A DNA stretch of 64,000 nt from Pseudomonas delhiensis (GTDB lineage: Bacteria; Pseudomonadota; Gammaproteobacteria; Pseudomonadales; Pseudomonadaceae). The stretch is from contig NZ_FZPC01000028.1 of assembly GCF_900187975.1 (NCBI RefSeq), positions 40,434 to 104,433 of the forward strand, in the 5' to 3' direction. Of this stretch, positions 7,681 through 16,839 are shown in pieces. Below the pieces are notes generated by a model, which made no database searches, was not told the DNA's origin, and saw nothing but the letters and a program-made list of their open reading frames with translations. How positions within the stretch are numbered: the stretch's first letter is position 1; every line of letters starts with the position of its first letter. The position numbers and the translations under genes are program-made.

Positions 7681-9675
7681 TCAGGGCTCCATACGACGCT
7701 GCTGGTGGACCAGGTCGACGATGTCGCCATCCGGGCAGTAGCCGTTGACCGAATCGCGCAGCAGCATGCGCACCTGGGCGTAGTCGCCGCGCTCCACCGC
7801 CTTCAGCAGCGAGCCCAGCACCGCCTTGAACGCATCCCAGGGCAGCATTTCCTCGTTCGCCTTCATGATCATCGGGTGCTCGGTAGTGCCCACGTCGTCA
7901 CCGATCAGCAGTTCCTCGTAGAGCTTCTCGCCCGGGCGCAGGCCACTGAACTCGATGGCGATGTCGCCATGGGGCGTGCTCTCCGAACGCACGCTGAGCC
8001 CCGACAGGTGGATCATGCGCTGGGCCAGCTCGAGGATCTTCACCGGCTGGCCCATGTCCAGCACGAAGACATCGCCGCCGCGCCCCATGGAGCCCGCCTG
8101 GATCACCAGTTGCGCGGCCTCGGGTATGGTCATGAAGTAGCGGGTGATCGCCGGATGGGTGACGGTCACCGGGCCGCCGCGCTTGATCTGTTCGCGGAAC
8201 AGCGGAATGACCGAGCCGGACGAACCCAGGACGTTGCCGAAGCGCACCATGGTGAAACGGGTCTTGTTCACATGGTGCACGCCGGCCTTGTCGCCGAAGA
8301 GCACCGGCGCCTGCTCCTGGCTGAGCGCCTGCAGGATCATCTCGGCCAGGCGCTTGGTGCCGCCCATGACATTGGTCGGACGCACCGCCTTGTCGGTGGA
8401 GATCAGCACGAAGTTCTGCACCCCGGCCTGGATCGAGGCCTGGGCCGCCTGCAACGTGCCCAGCACGTTGTTGAGCACGCCCTCGGAAATGTTGTGCTCG
8501 ACGATCGGCACGTGCTTGTAGGCGGCCGCATGGTAGACGGTGTTGATCTTCCAGCTGCCCAGCACTTCCAGCAGGCGCTCGGCGCTACGCACCGAGCCCA
8601 GGATGGGCACCAGCTGCACCGGCAGGGACTCGCGGCGGATGCGCCGCTCCAGTTCCTGGTGGATACGGTAGAGGTTGAACTCGCAGTGCTCGAACAGCAC
8701 CATCACCGTCGGGCCGCAGGTCAGGATCTGCCGGCACAATTCCGAGCCGATGGAACCGCCCGCCCCGGTGACCATCACAGCCTGGCCGCGGATGCAGTGT
8801 TCCAGCAGCTCCTTGCGCGGCGCCACCGGGTCGCGCCCCAGCAGGTCGGCGATATCCACTTCCTGGATGTCGTCCACCCTCACCCGGCCGTTGGCCAGGT
8901 CGATGATGCCGGGCACGCTGCGCACGTGCAGCGGATAGGGTTCCAGCAACCCGAGGATCTCGCGGCGGCGCGCCCGCGAGGCCGAGGGAATCGCCAGGAG
9001 GATCTCCTGGGCGCCGGTCTCCTCGATCATCTGCTGGATATGCTTGGGCTTGAATACCCGCAGGCCGGCGATCACCCGGTTGGCGATCTCGTCGTCGTCG
9101 TCGATGAAGGCCACCGGGCGCATCGCCCGCCCCAGGCGCAGGGCGGCCACAAGCTGGTTCCCCGCTGTACCCGCGCCGTAGACCGCGACCTTGGTCAGGC
9201 CATCGTCCTGCTTGAAGAAGGGCATGGCCTGGACCGCGCTGTACCAGTCGCCCATGAAGTACTGGCGCATGGCCAGGCGCAGGCCGCCGACCATCAGCAG
9301 GCTCAGCCACCAGTAGTTGAGCACCAGGGAACGCGGCACCGCCTCGACGACCGAGCGGTTCCAGTAGACCACCAGCGAAAGCACCAGGGCCGAGATGGTC
9401 ACCGCCTTCCAGATGGCGATCAGCGCATCGTTGCCCAGGTAGCGCATGACCGCCCGGTACATGCCGAAGCGGATGAACAGCGGTATCGCGATCAGGGGCG
9501 CGGCGATGAACAGCCAGGCATGCACGCGGAAGGGGTAGGTCAGGTCGTCCGCACCCAGGCGCACCACGAAAGAAAGCCACAGGGCCAGCCACACCAGGAA
9601 CACGTCCGTGACCACCTGCAGCATTCGCTTGTAACGTCGGGGCAACCTCAGCAGGCGCTCTCGCAGCATATCCAT
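7681..9675 (-). CDS. wbpM: WbpM: UDP-GlcNAc 4,6-dehydratase, membrane-anchored (FlaA1/PglF type)
   Basis: 664 residues. WbpM converts UDP-GlcNAc to UDP-4-keto-6-deoxy-GlcNAc at the cytoplasmic face of the inner membrane, the first step to QuiNAc/FucNAc in B-band O-antigen. Four membrane helices lie in the first ~150 residues, then a CoA-binding-like Rossmann fold (VYGAGTAGNQLVAAL) and the catalytic SDR domain (VTGAGGSIGSELCRQI). The active site has the WbpM-type Met in place of Tyr (STDKAVRPTNVMGGTKR). Length matches P. aeruginosa WbpM. The start may be ATG 9675 or ATG 9669, which has the better-spaced AAGGA. It is the last gene of the minus-strand O-antigen cluster. Confidence 0.95.
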   Translation of the reverse strand: MDMLRERLLRLPRRYKRMLQVVTDVFLVWLALWLSFVVRLGADDLTYPFRVHAWLFIAAPLIAIPLFIRFGMYRAVMRYLGNDALIAIWKAVTISALVLSLVVYWNRSVVEAVPRSLVLNYWWLSLLMVGGLRLAMRQYFMGDWYSAVQAMPFFKQDDGLTKVAVYGAGTAGNQLVAALRLGRAMRPVAFIDDDDEIANRVIAGLRVFKPKHIQQMIEETGAQEILLAIPSASRARRREILGLLEPYPLHVRSVPGIIDLANGRVRVDDIQEVDIADLLGRDPVAPRKELLEHCIRGQAVMVTGAGGSIGSELCRQILTCGPTVMVLFEHCEFNLYRIHQELERRIRRESLPVQLVPILGSVRSAERLLEVLGSWKINTVYHAAAYKHVPIVEHNISEGVLNNVLGTLQAAQASIQAGVQNFVLISTDKAVRPTNVMGGTKRLAEMILQALSQEQAPVLFGDKAGVHHVNKTRFTMVRFGNVLGSSGSVIPLFREQIKRGGPVTVTHPAITRYFMTIPEAAQLVIQAGSMGRGGDVFVLDMGQPVKILELAQRMIHLSGLSVRSESTPHGDIAIEFSGLRPGEKLYEELLIGDDVGTTEHPMIMKANEEMLPWDAFKAVLGSLLKAVERGDYAQVRMLLRDSVNGYCPDGDIVDLVHQQRRMEP

Positions 9676-9736
9676 TCGTCCTTCCCAGTCCGGGAGCGCA
9701 GTCTCCCGTTACATTGACCACCATTTCCCATGGAGT

Positions 9737-10759
9737 TCACTTCGGTTGGCCGTCTTCAGGCCCACCGGCACCCAGCACTGCCACGACCAGCACCAATGGA
9801 GCATAGGCAAGAATCAGTCCGGCCACGCCGTCGATCCAGCCCAACGCCACGAAAACGGCGATCGGCGACAGCCATATCAGATTGATCGCAGCCACCGACA
9901 GACTGATGGCGCGATGCTGGCCCAGACGCCGCGAAGCCCGCTGGTAGGCATGGCTGCGGTGCGCTTCATGCACCCGCTCGCCACGCAGCAAGCGACGCGC
10001 CAGGGTCCAGGTGGCGTCGACCACGAAGGCGCCCAACAGGATCAGCCAAGACCAGAACAGCTGCGGAGCCTGCCAGGCCGCCTGCAGGGACAACCCTCCC
10101 AGGACGATGCCGAGGAAGCCGCTGCCGGCGTCGCCCATGAAGATTCGCGCCGGCGGGTAGTTCCAGGCCAGGAACCCCGCGGTGGCCGCGGCGAGCAGCA
10201 GCGGTAGCCAGGCGGCCGAGCCCACCCCGGCCAGCCAGCAGCAGAGCGCCGCACCGACGCAGACGGTGATCGCCTCCAGGCTGGCGATGCCGTCGATGCC
10301 GTCCATGAAGTTGTAGAGGTTCAGCAGCCACACCAGGTAGAGCAGCGCCAGCAGCGAACCGAACAGGCCCAGGTCCCAATGGCTGCCGGCGAACGGCAGG
10401 GCCGGCACGCCACCCAGCATGTAGAGCAGGAACCCCGCCCCCAGGAAGTGGCCGAGCAGGCGCCAGCGGGCCGGGACGTGGCGATGGTCGTCGACGAAGC
10501 CCACCAGGGCGATCCAGCCGCCCGACAGCAGCAGGGCAAGCATGCCGCGCGTATCGGTCAGGCCCATCCCCCAGGACAGCAGCAGCACCAGAAGGAAGCT
10601 CAGGACTATCGCCACCCCACCGCCCCTGGGCGTCGGGACACTGTGGGAGCTGCGCTCGTTGGGCACGTCCATCACGCTGCGCGCGAGGGCGTAGTGGCGA
10701 ACCCCGGCGGTACCGGCCCAGGCCAGCAGCAGGGCGAGAAACGACAGCAGGACGATCAT
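9737..10759 (-). CDS. wbpL: WbpL-like polyprenyl-phosphate sugar-1-phosphate transferase (WecA family)
   Basis: 340 residues with about 10-11 membrane helices. Such enzymes load the first N-acetyl sugar phosphate onto undecaprenyl phosphate and so start O-antigen synthesis. Motifs: DVPNERSSHSVPTPRGGG near the N-terminus, DD in VGFVDDHRHVPARWR, LNLYNFMDGIDGIA (catalytic Asp motif), NYPPARIFMGDAGSGFLG, and the HR-rich loop HEAHRSHAYQRASRR. The ATG at 10759 overlaps the upstream stop as ATGA. A QuiNAc/FucNAc-type donor is inferred from neighbours wbpV and wbpM. Confidence 0.92.
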   Translation of the reverse strand: MIVLLSFLALLLAWAGTAGVRHYALARSVMDVPNERSSHSVPTPRGGGVAIVLSFLLVLLLSWGMGLTDTRGMLALLLSGGWIALVGFVDDHRHVPARWRLLGHFLGAGFLLYMLGGVPALPFAGSHWDLGLFGSLLALLYLVWLLNLYNFMDGIDGIASLEAITVCVGAALCCWLAGVGSAAWLPLLLAAATAGFLAWNYPPARIFMGDAGSGFLGIVLGGLSLQAAWQAPQLFWSWLILLGAFVVDATWTLARRLLRGERVHEAHRSHAYQRASRRLGQHRAISLSVAAINLIWLSPIAVFVALGWIDGVAGLILAYAPLVLVVAVLGAGGPEDGQPK

Positions 10760-11715
10760 CGCCGGGACTCCCGGTACCAGCGAGCCGTCGCCGCCAGCGC
10801 CTGGTCGACGCCCACCGGCGGGCGCCAGCCCAGCAACTCGCGGGTCTTGCCGATATCCACCTGCAACGAACCCAGCACGCGCTGCGCCTGGGCTCCCCGT
10901 CCGAACAACGCGGCCAGCCCCTGCAGCAAGGCGACCGGCACCGGCAGCAGCCGCGAACGTACGCCCAGCGCCGCGGCCAGGCGGCGGCACAGCTCGGCGC
11001 TGGAAAGGTCCTGGTCGTCGCTGACCAGGAAGACCTGGTTGGCGGCACGCTCGTGCCCCAGGCAGACCCGCAGCAGGTCGACCAGGTTGTCCCTGGCCAC
11101 CAGGCTCCGCCGGTTGCGCACCCGCGCGAACGGCAAGGGCAATTGCCGCTGCACCGCACGCATCAGGCTGGCGAAGTTGGCCCCCACACCCGGGCCATAG
11201 ATCAGCGGCGGGCGGATGACCACCCATTCCATTGCACAGTCTTCGGCCAGGCGCGACAGCGCCCGCTCCGCTTCCAGCTTCGACTGGCCGTAGGGGTCGG
11301 CCGGCGCCGGCGCGTCCTCGGCACGGAACGGCCGGCCGGGCGGCGTCGATTCGCCATTGACCTTGACCGAGCTGATGAAGATGAAGCGCCGCACCCCTGC
11401 CGCGGCGGCCTGGCGTGCCAGGTTGAGGGTGCCCTCGACGTTGACCGCGCGGAACTCGGCCAGGGGATCGTCCGCGGTTTCGCACATGACATGCACCCGG
11501 GCCGCGGCATGGACCACGACGTCCACGCCGGCCAGTGCACCGCTCCAGTCCTGGGTGGCGCTCAGGCCATCGATGGAGTGGACCTCCACGCCGGGGAACT
11601 CGCCGGGCAGGCGGGAACGCACCGCCACCGCCAGGCGCAACTCCGGTATCGCGGCAAAGGCTTCGAGAACGCCACGCCCGACAAAACCGGTGGCACCGGT
11701 CAGAAGTACTTTCAA
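10756..11715 (-). CDS. wbpV: WbpV-like NAD-dependent epimerase/reductase (SDR family)
   Basis: About 319 residues from the TTG at 11715. Rossmann motif LLTGATGFVGRGVLEAF is at the N-terminus, with the SDR catalytic set SSVKVNGE and Y-x3-K in DPYGQSKLEAE. In P. aeruginosa O6-type clusters the WbpV enzyme reduces WbpM's 4-keto product to UDP-QuiNAc, which WbpL then uses; the same trio is present here. Start choice: an AGGAG at 11721-11725 is 5 nt before TTG 11715 (MKVLLTG). Two in-frame GTGs at 11718 and 11721 sit too close to it, and a far GTG at 11748 is less likely. WbpK- or GalE-like activity is the alternative. Confidence 0.82.
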   Translation of the reverse strand: MKVLLTGATGFVGRGVLEAFAAIPELRLAVAVRSRLPGEFPGVEVHSIDGLSATQDWSGALAGVDVVVHAAARVHVMCETADDPLAEFRAVNVEGTLNLARQAAAAGVRRFIFISSVKVNGESTPPGRPFRAEDAPAPADPYGQSKLEAERALSRLAEDCAMEWVVIRPPLIYGPGVGANFASLMRAVQRQLPLPFARVRNRRSLVARDNLVDLLRVCLGHERAANQVFLVSDDQDLSSAELCRRLAAALGVRSRLLPVPVALLQGLAALFGRGAQAQRVLGSLQVDIGKTRELLGWRPPVGVDQALAATARWYRESRR

Positions 11716-11772
11716 CACCACTCCTAGAGATTCAAGGCGCCGGGGCACCGTCCATGATTTCGGGCACTGGCA

Positions 11773-12927
11773 TCACTGCTGGGGAGCAGCGATCGGCCTG
11801 AGCGTATTCCACCCGTGGCAGCCCGGGCATTGCCAGTGCAACTCGCGCCCGGCGAAACCGCAATTGCCGCAGCGATAGTGCGGCATCGATCGATACAGGC
11901 CGAGGATGATCGGCTGCATGTGGGTGAACAGCTCCTGGTCCGCCCTTCCGCCGCCCAGCGTACCGAGCATGTCCAGCAACCCTCGCCAGGAAGGCTGCTG
12001 CTGGACCTTGGCCAGCAACCGGCCGCGCCAGCCCTGCCCGTCCGCGTCGAGCTGGGCCAGGATCGCCAGCAGCGCCGGCGACGCATCCGGCGCCTCGGCC
12101 AGACGGCGCAGGCAGGCGAGGATCGCCGGCTCGGCGCAACACTCGCGGCGCCGCAGCATGGGCAACAGCTCGCCGAGAAAACCGGCATCGGCCGCGCAGA
12201 GCTCGGTGATGGAAGCGTCGGCAGCCTGGAAGTTGCGCTGCCACAGCTCGCAATCCAGGCGCATCAGCAAGGCGCGCACGCACTGGGGATCGACCCGCCG
12301 GGCCTCCTTGAGCAGCTCGCGGGCGCTGTCGCGGTCACCCCCACGGATGCGCTCCTGGGCCTGCTCGCAATAATAGTTGGCCAGCACCGTCTTCAACTGG
12401 GGCCGCCGCCCCACCAGGCGCGCTGCAAGCTCCACTGCACGCGCCCAGTCCTTCTCGCGTTCGGCGATGCGACGCAGTTCGTCCAGCGCCTCCAGCGAGG
12501 CGGCCTGGCCGTCGCGCCGCATCAGCTCGTCCAGCAACTGCTCGGCGCTGCCAAGCAACCCGCCGGCGATGTAGTCACGGGCGAGTTCGAGGCTGATCTG
12601 CGCGGACAGCTCGGTGTTGGCGGACGCCTTGCCCAGCAATTCCTGGTGGATCTGGATCGCCTTCTCGATATCCCCACGGCGGCGGAACAGGTTGCCGACA
12701 TGAACGTGGCTTTCGAGCGTCTCCTCGTTCAGCGAAAGCCCCTGGGAAAGGCGCTCCAGCGCGTCGTCGGAATGCCGGTCGAGCAGGTTGTGCATGTTGC
12801 GCACCCGTTCGCGCAACGCCTCGTCAGCAGAAGCCGGCCGAGACCCAGGGCGCAACGAGCGGCGCCCCAGCCACCAACCGACGGCCAGGGCCAGGACGAA
12901 CAGCAGCATCGCTACAACGCTGGACAT
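11773..12927 (-). CDS. lapB: LapB (YciM): LPS assembly TPR protein
   Basis: 384 residues. An N-terminal membrane anchor (SSVVAMLLFVLALAVGWWLGRR) is followed by tandem TPR-like helices (HVHVGNLFRRRGDIEKAIQIHQELL and others) and a C-terminal rubredoxin-type metal knuckle (CGNCGFAGRELHWQCPGC). LapB recruits FtsH to degrade LpxC and coordinates LPS synthesis at the cytoplasmic face of the inner membrane. It follows lapA with 6 bp between, in the ihfB-lapA-lapB operon. Placement beside O-antigen genes is the usual Pseudomonas arrangement. Confidence 0.95.
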   Translation of the reverse strand: MSSVVAMLLFVLALAVGWWLGRRSLRPGSRPASADEALRERVRNMHNLLDRHSDDALERLSQGLSLNEETLESHVHVGNLFRRRGDIEKAIQIHQELLGKASANTELSAQISLELARDYIAGGLLGSAEQLLDELMRRDGQAASLEALDELRRIAEREKDWARAVELAARLVGRRPQLKTVLANYYCEQAQERIRGGDRDSARELLKEARRVDPQCVRALLMRLDCELWQRNFQAADASITELCAADAGFLGELLPMLRRRECCAEPAILACLRRLAEAPDASPALLAILAQLDADGQGWRGRLLAKVQQQPSWRGLLDMLGTLGGGRADQELFTHMQPIILGLYRSMPHYRCGNCGFAGRELHWQCPGCHGWNTLRPIAAPQQ

Positions 12928-12933
12928 CCCGGA

Positions 12934-13236
12934 TCACTGGGTCTTCAGCGACTGGTCGCGCAGGGCCTGGTTTTCCTTGCGGAAGCGCGATACCTCGGAA
13001 CGCAGCCCCGAGAGATGCAGGCGCGTGCGCGCCCGGAACGGAATGCTCAGCAGCAGGCCGATGACGCCACCCAGGACGAAGGACAGGGTGATGAAGACCA
13101 CCAGCGGCCACTCAGGCGTCTGCCAGCCGAGGAAGGCCAGCTGGACCTTCTGCAGGTTCTCCAGGACGAAGACGACGATCACTGCGCATAGCAGGATGGC
13201 AGCCAGGAAGGCCAGAAAGCGTTTGAGCCGAAGCAT
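12934..13236 (-). CDS. lapA: LapA-domain (DUF1049) inner-membrane protein
   Basis: 100 residues with two transmembrane helices (FLAFLAAILLCAVIVVFVLENL and WPLVVFITLSFVLGGVIGLLLSIPF) and a short cytoplasmic coiled-coil tail (RSEVSRFRKENQALRDQS). This is the LapA/YciS family, the partner encoded before LapB. It sits 28 bp after ihfB and 6 bp before lapB. Confidence 0.92.
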   Translation of the reverse strand: MLRLKRFLAFLAAILLCAVIVVFVLENLQKVQLAFLGWQTPEWPLVVFITLSFVLGGVIGLLLSIPFRARTRLHLSGLRSEVSRFRKENQALRDQSLKTQ

Positions 13237-13264
13237 GAAAAATCCTCGATCGTTCTCTAGCCGG

Positions 13265-13549
13265 CTACACGGGCTCGTTCACCCGATCGCGCAATTCCTT
13301 GCCCGGCTTGAAGTGCGGAACGAATTTACCATCCAGGCGCACCGATTCGCCGGTCTTCGGATTCCGGCCGACGCGCGGTGCACGGTAATGCAGAGAGAAA
13401 CTGCCGAACCCACGGATCTCGATGCGATCGCCGGTCGCCAGAGCCTGGGACATCTGCTCAAGCATGGTCTTGATCGCCAGCTCCACGTCCTTTGCGGAAA
13501 GCTGCCCCTGATGGGTGACGATTCTCTCGATCAACTCCGACTTGGTCAT
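13265..13549 (-). CDS. ihfB: Integration host factor beta subunit
   Basis: 94 residues, the full IHF-beta length. The HU/IHF fold is clear: [22 protein letters not shown] at the N-terminus, [17 protein letters not shown], and the DNA-intercalating arm with [14 protein letters not shown]. With IhfA it bends DNA at sigma-54 promoters and recombination sites. The ATG is preceded by AGAAGGG. It is the first gene of ihfB-lapA-lapB, downstream of rpsA and separated from it by a terminator. Known as himD in older Pseudomonas annotation, it marks one edge of the O-antigen locus. Confidence 0.97.
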   Translation of the reverse strand: MTKSELIERIVTHQGQLSAKDVELAIKTMLEQMSQALATGDRIEIRGFGSFSLHYRAPRVGRNPKTGESVRLDGKFVPHFKPGKELRDRVNEPV

Positions 13550-13640
13550 GGTTTTCCCTTCTTTTTCAAGCGGCTAGATCAGCTCTAGGTTCTTTTAGCA
13601 CGCAGCTCAAGCTTTGAACAGCCTAAAGGAGGGAAAACGA

Positions 13641-13670
13641 AAAAGGGCGACCGAAGTCGCCCTTTTTCTT
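13641..13670 (-). terminator. rpsA terminator
   Basis: Symmetric AAAAAGGGCGACC ... GGTCGCCCTTTTT hairpin just after the rpsA stop codon. The A- and T-runs make it usable in both directions. It separates rpsA from ihfB. Confidence 0.88.
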
Positions 13671-13684
13671 GGAAGAATCAGGAC

Positions 13685-15367
13685 TTAGCCCTGGTTCTCC
13701 ATTTGCGCACGAATCAGATCACCAATGGTGGTCGGACCGGTGCTTTCTACTTCCTGCTTGCTACGCAGCTCTTTCATCGCATCCTTCTCGTCATCGACGT
13801 CCTTGGACTTGATGGAGAGGCTGATGACGCGGCTCTTGCGGTCGATGCTGATGATCTTGGCTTCGACTTCTTCGCCTTCCTTCAGCACGTTGCGGGCGTC
13901 TTCGACGCGGTCGCGGCTGATTTCGGAAGCCTTCAGAACGCCTTCGATCTCGTCGCCCAGGCTGATGACGGCGCCTTTGGCGTCAACTTCCTTGACGATG
14001 CCGCGAACGATGCTGCCCTTCTCGTGCTGGCCGGCGTAGCTGGAGAACGGATCGTCTTCCAGTTGCTTGATGCCCAGGGAGATGCGCTCGCGCTCCGGAT
14101 CGACGGAGAGGATGACGGTTTCCAGCTCGTCGCCCTTCTTGAAGCGACGCACGGCTTCTTCACCGGCTTCGTTCCAGGAGATGTCGGACAGGTGAACCAG
14201 GCCGTCGATGCCGCCTTCCAGGCCGATGAAGATACCGAAGTCGGTGATCGACTTGATGGTGCCGGAGATCTTGTCGCCCTTGTTGAAGCGACCGGAGAAA
14301 TCTTCCCACGGGTTGGACTTGCACTGCTTGATGCCCAGGGAGATACGACGACGCTCTTCGTCGATGTCCAGAACCTGAACTTCCACTTCGTCGCCAACCT
14401 GAACGACTTTCGACGGGTGGATGTTCTTGTTGGTCCAGTCCATTTCGGAGACGTGTACCAGGCCTTCCACGCCCTCTTCCAGCTCGGCGAAGCAGCCGTA
14501 GTCGGTGAGGTTGGTGACGCGGGCCATGACGCGGGTGCCTTCCGGGTAACGAGCCTTGATGGCAACCCACGGGTCTTCGCCCAGTTGCTTCAGGCCCAGG
14601 GATACGCGGTTGCGCTCGCGGTCGAACTTCAGAACCTTGACATCGATCTCGTCGCCGACGTTGACGATTTCCGACGGGTGCTTGATGCGCTTCCAGGCCA
14701 TGTCGGTGATGTGCAGCAGGCCGTCTACGCCGCCCAGGTCCACGAATGCGCCGTAGTCGGTGAGGTTCTTGACGATACCCTTGACTTGCTGGCCTTCCTG
14801 CAGGGATTCCAGCAGGGCTTCGCGCTCGGCGCTGTTCTCGGCTTCCAGGACGCTACGACGGGAAACGACAACGTTGTTGCGCTTCTGGTCCAGCTTGATG
14901 ACCTTGAACTCGAGCTCTTTGCCTTCCAGGTGAGTGGTGTCACGCACCGGACGGACATCGACCAGGGAACCCGGCAGGAACGCGCGGATGCCGCTGACGT
15001 CGACGGTGAAGCCGCCCTTGACCTTGCCGTTGATTACGCCCTTGACCACTTCATCAGCGTTGAAGGCAGCTTCCAGAACCAGCCAGGATTCGGCACGCTT
15101 GGCTTTCTCGCGGGACAGCTTGGTTTCACCGAAGCCATCTTCAACCGCGTCCAGCGCAACGTGGACTTCGTCACCCACCTTGATGGTCAGCTCGCCCTGT
15201 TCGTTGTAGAACTGCTCGACCGGGATGACGCCCTCGGACTTCAGGCCGGCATGCACGGTGACCCAGTCACCGTCGATGTCGACCACGATGCCGGTGATGA
15301 TGGCACCCGGCTGCATGTCGAGGGATTTCAGACTTTCTTCAAAGAGTTCTGCGAAGCTTTCGCTCAT
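13685..15367 (-). CDS. rpsA: 30S ribosomal protein S1
   Basis: 560 residues with six consecutive S1/OB-fold repeats; each later copy shows a G-x-I/V-x-G-V-V/I-x-x-I-x-D-x-G-x-F/W pattern, such as [25 protein letters not shown] and [27 protein letters not shown]1 docks mRNA on the 30S subunit and controls its own translation. The start is ATG 15367 ([13 protein letters not shown]), not the longer in-frame upstream extension. The 5' region carries a promoter at the edge of the accessory island and two leader hairpins. It is normally preceded by cmk, but here 24.5 kb separate them. Confidence 0.98.
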   Translation of the reverse strand: MSESFAELFEESLKSLDMQPGAIITGIVVDIDGDWVTVHAGLKSEGVIPVEQFYNEQGELTIKVGDEVHVALDAVEDGFGETKLSREKAKRAESWLVLEAAFNADEVVKGVINGKVKGGFTVDVSGIRAFLPGSLVDVRPVRDTTHLEGKELEFKVIKLDQKRNNVVVSRRSVLEAENSAEREALLESLQEGQQVKGIVKNLTDYGAFVDLGGVDGLLHITDMAWKRIKHPSEIVNVGDEIDVKVLKFDRERNRVSLGLKQLGEDPWVAIKARYPEGTRVMARVTNLTDYGCFAELEEGVEGLVHVSEMDWTNKNIHPSKVVQVGDEVEVQVLDIDEERRRISLGIKQCKSNPWEDFSGRFNKGDKISGTIKSITDFGIFIGLEGGIDGLVHLSDISWNEAGEEAVRRFKKGDELETVILSVDPERERISLGIKQLEDDPFSSYAGQHEKGSIVRGIVKEVDAKGAVISLGDEIEGVLKASEISRDRVEDARNVLKEGEEVEAKIISIDRKSRVISLSIKSKDVDDEKDAMKELRSKQEVESTGPTTIGDLIRAQMENQG

Positions 15368-15436
15368 GTTTATACCTGTAGTCAAAGGCCTGTAGGCCCG
15401 GCTCCGCGCCACCAGCGAACGCGGTCAAGTGATGAA

Positions 15437-15474
15437 AAAGAAGCCAGCAGGATCGAGACTGGTATCCTGCCGGC
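15437..15474 (-). promoter_or_regulatory. Terminator-like hairpin in the rpsA leader (possible attenuator)
   Basis: On the minus strand an 11-bp stem (GCCGGCAGGAT / ATCCTGCTGGC, one G-T/G-U mismatch position, 10-nt loop) is followed by TTCTTTTT, between the rpsA promoter and start codon. It looks like an intrinsic terminator inside the leader. S1 is known to be autoregulated in enterics, but attenuation here is inference. Confidence 0.6.
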
Positions 15475-15484
15475 CCCTGGCCGC

Positions 15485-15502
15485 GCCCGGCCGAAGCCGG
15501 GC
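15485..15502 (-). promoter_or_regulatory. UUCG-tetraloop hairpin in the rpsA leader
   Basis: GCCCGGC-TTCG-GCCGGGC on the minus strand: a 7-bp GC stem closed by an exceptionally stable UUCG tetraloop, immediately upstream of the terminator-like hairpin. It may be part of a folded leader that S1 recognises. Confidence 0.6.
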
Positions 15503-15571
15503 ACTCCACATTCAGTTTTTACGGGTTGCTCCGCCAGATAGGGACGAAAGCCTCCCAATACAAGGTCTGGA

Positions 15572-15600
15572 ATGGTAGCAATCACTGTCGATAGCGTCAA
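15572..15600 (-). promoter_or_regulatory. rpsA promoter at the island edge
   Basis: TTGACG (15600-15595), a 17-bp spacer and TACCAT (15577-15572) on the minus strand. The -35 overlaps the stop codon (ATT TGA) of the last island gene, so the island ends at the rpsA promoter. Confidence 0.75.
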
Positions 15601-16838
15601 ATAGGCTTGGTGCCTATTCTCCCCACCCATTCGGCGCAACGCCGCAGGGGCTCCGTCGCTCGCCAGGACCTGCTGGACAGGATCGACTCGAGGCGCTCAA
15701 GAGTTGCAGAGAGTTCTGCACGCAAGCCAGACTGCGTGGCCTCCGAGGAGGCAAGCGCTCCACGCAGGCCCTTCATCGACACCAGAAGAGCATCGCGCTC
15801 CCGCTCCACTGCCTGGAGCCGGACCAGATACGCTTGCTCCTGTGCCTCGAACCAGGCCGCCGCCTGCCGATGTGCAGTCTCACCCGCCTGGACGGTGGAT
15901 TCCAGGCGAGATATCCAACCGACCAGTTCTGCCTCTCGGGCAACCAAACGCTTATGGTCACTGAGGTACCACTGGGCGGTCCTCCAGGACTCCTGGTCCA
16001 TTTGTCCGAAATGTCGCAGCAATGGCCATACGTCGGCAAATTGGCGCTCCATGGCCTCGATCCGACGAGCGCAGACCTGTTCTGCATCCCTGGCCAGCCC
16101 GCATAGCAGGTCATGGAGTTCAACCAGGGCCGGAAAGGCATCTGCATGCTCTTGCAGAAGCGATGCGTCGAAGCACGTATGCCGCAGGGAACGGTCCAGG
16201 ATGCCCACGGAGAAACACTGGAACGACGCCTCCGAGAATGGCAGGCCCAGACGATCTGCAATCCGCAGCAGGGATTCACGCGGCTGCGCCATGAACAGGT
16301 CGTAGTCGACTACGACCATGCGCCTGGTAACCGCGAATCGCAAGGCCCTATACATGTGCTCGTACCACAGCATCAGGCTCTTCGCCGTGGAAAAACCGTC
16401 GCGCGCCTGTAACGAGGCGGCCACGCTCAACGGATGGCGGACGGGGACCACCAGTGCAACATTCACCCTTCTGGCATCCAGCAGCGGCATCCAGAAATCC
16501 ATAAGACGCGGCAGGCGCGGATCCTTGATGCCAAACAGGTCATGGCAAGCCAGGCGTTGATCCAGCAACAGCCCCATTCGCCGCTGCAGAACCTTGCCAG
16601 CCTCGCTACCCAGGAGGCCGGCGCCATCGACACCAACACAGGAAGACGAAGAGCCTTGCGCCGCGAATACCTGTTCGTTCAGTTCGACAATCGCGCTGTC
16701 CTCCCAAAACCCCCTGGGATTGTCCGGCCTCGGCGCGATGAGGTGCTCCCCGAAGTCCACCCCCAGGCACTCCAGCGCCGCGGACAACAGGCTGGTACCG
16801 GAACGATGCATGCCAAGTGTCATGACTACCGTTTTCAA
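15597..16838 (-). CDS. Sulfotransferase-family protein with C-terminal coiled coil
   Basis: 413 residues from TTG 16838, which lies just after the previous gene's TGA and has AGGAAA upstream. The N-terminus carries the PAPS-binding 5'-phosphosulfate loop GMHRSGTS (residues 9-16) and a 3'-phosphate-type segment VVPVRHPLSVAASLQARDGFS, hallmarks of carbohydrate sulfotransferases. The last ~120 residues form a Glu/Gln/Arg-rich coiled coil ending in ILSSRSWRATEPLRR, a tail seen in many polysaccharide-cluster transferases. It is probably a cytoplasmic enzyme adding sulfate to the glycan made by the neighbouring glycosyltransferases. The acceptor is unknown. It is the last gene of the island. Confidence 0.8.
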   Translation of the reverse strand: MKTVVMTLGMHRSGTSLLSAALECLGVDFGEHLIAPRPDNPRGFWEDSAIVELNEQVFAAQGSSSSCVGVDGAGLLGSEAGKVLQRRMGLLLDQRLACHDLFGIKDPRLPRLMDFWMPLLDARRVNVALVVPVRHPLSVAASLQARDGFSTAKSLMLWYEHMYRALRFAVTRRMVVVDYDLFMAQPRESLLRIADRLGLPFSEASFQCFSVGILDRSLRHTCFDASLLQEHADAFPALVELHDLLCGLARDAEQVCARRIEAMERQFADVWPLLRHFGQMDQESWRTAQWYLSDHKRLVAREAELVGWISRLESTVQAGETAHRQAAAWFEAQEQAYLVRLQAVERERDALLVSMKGLRGALASSEATQSGLRAELSATLERLESILSSRSWRATEPLRRCAEWVGRIGTKPI

Positions 16839-16839
16839 T

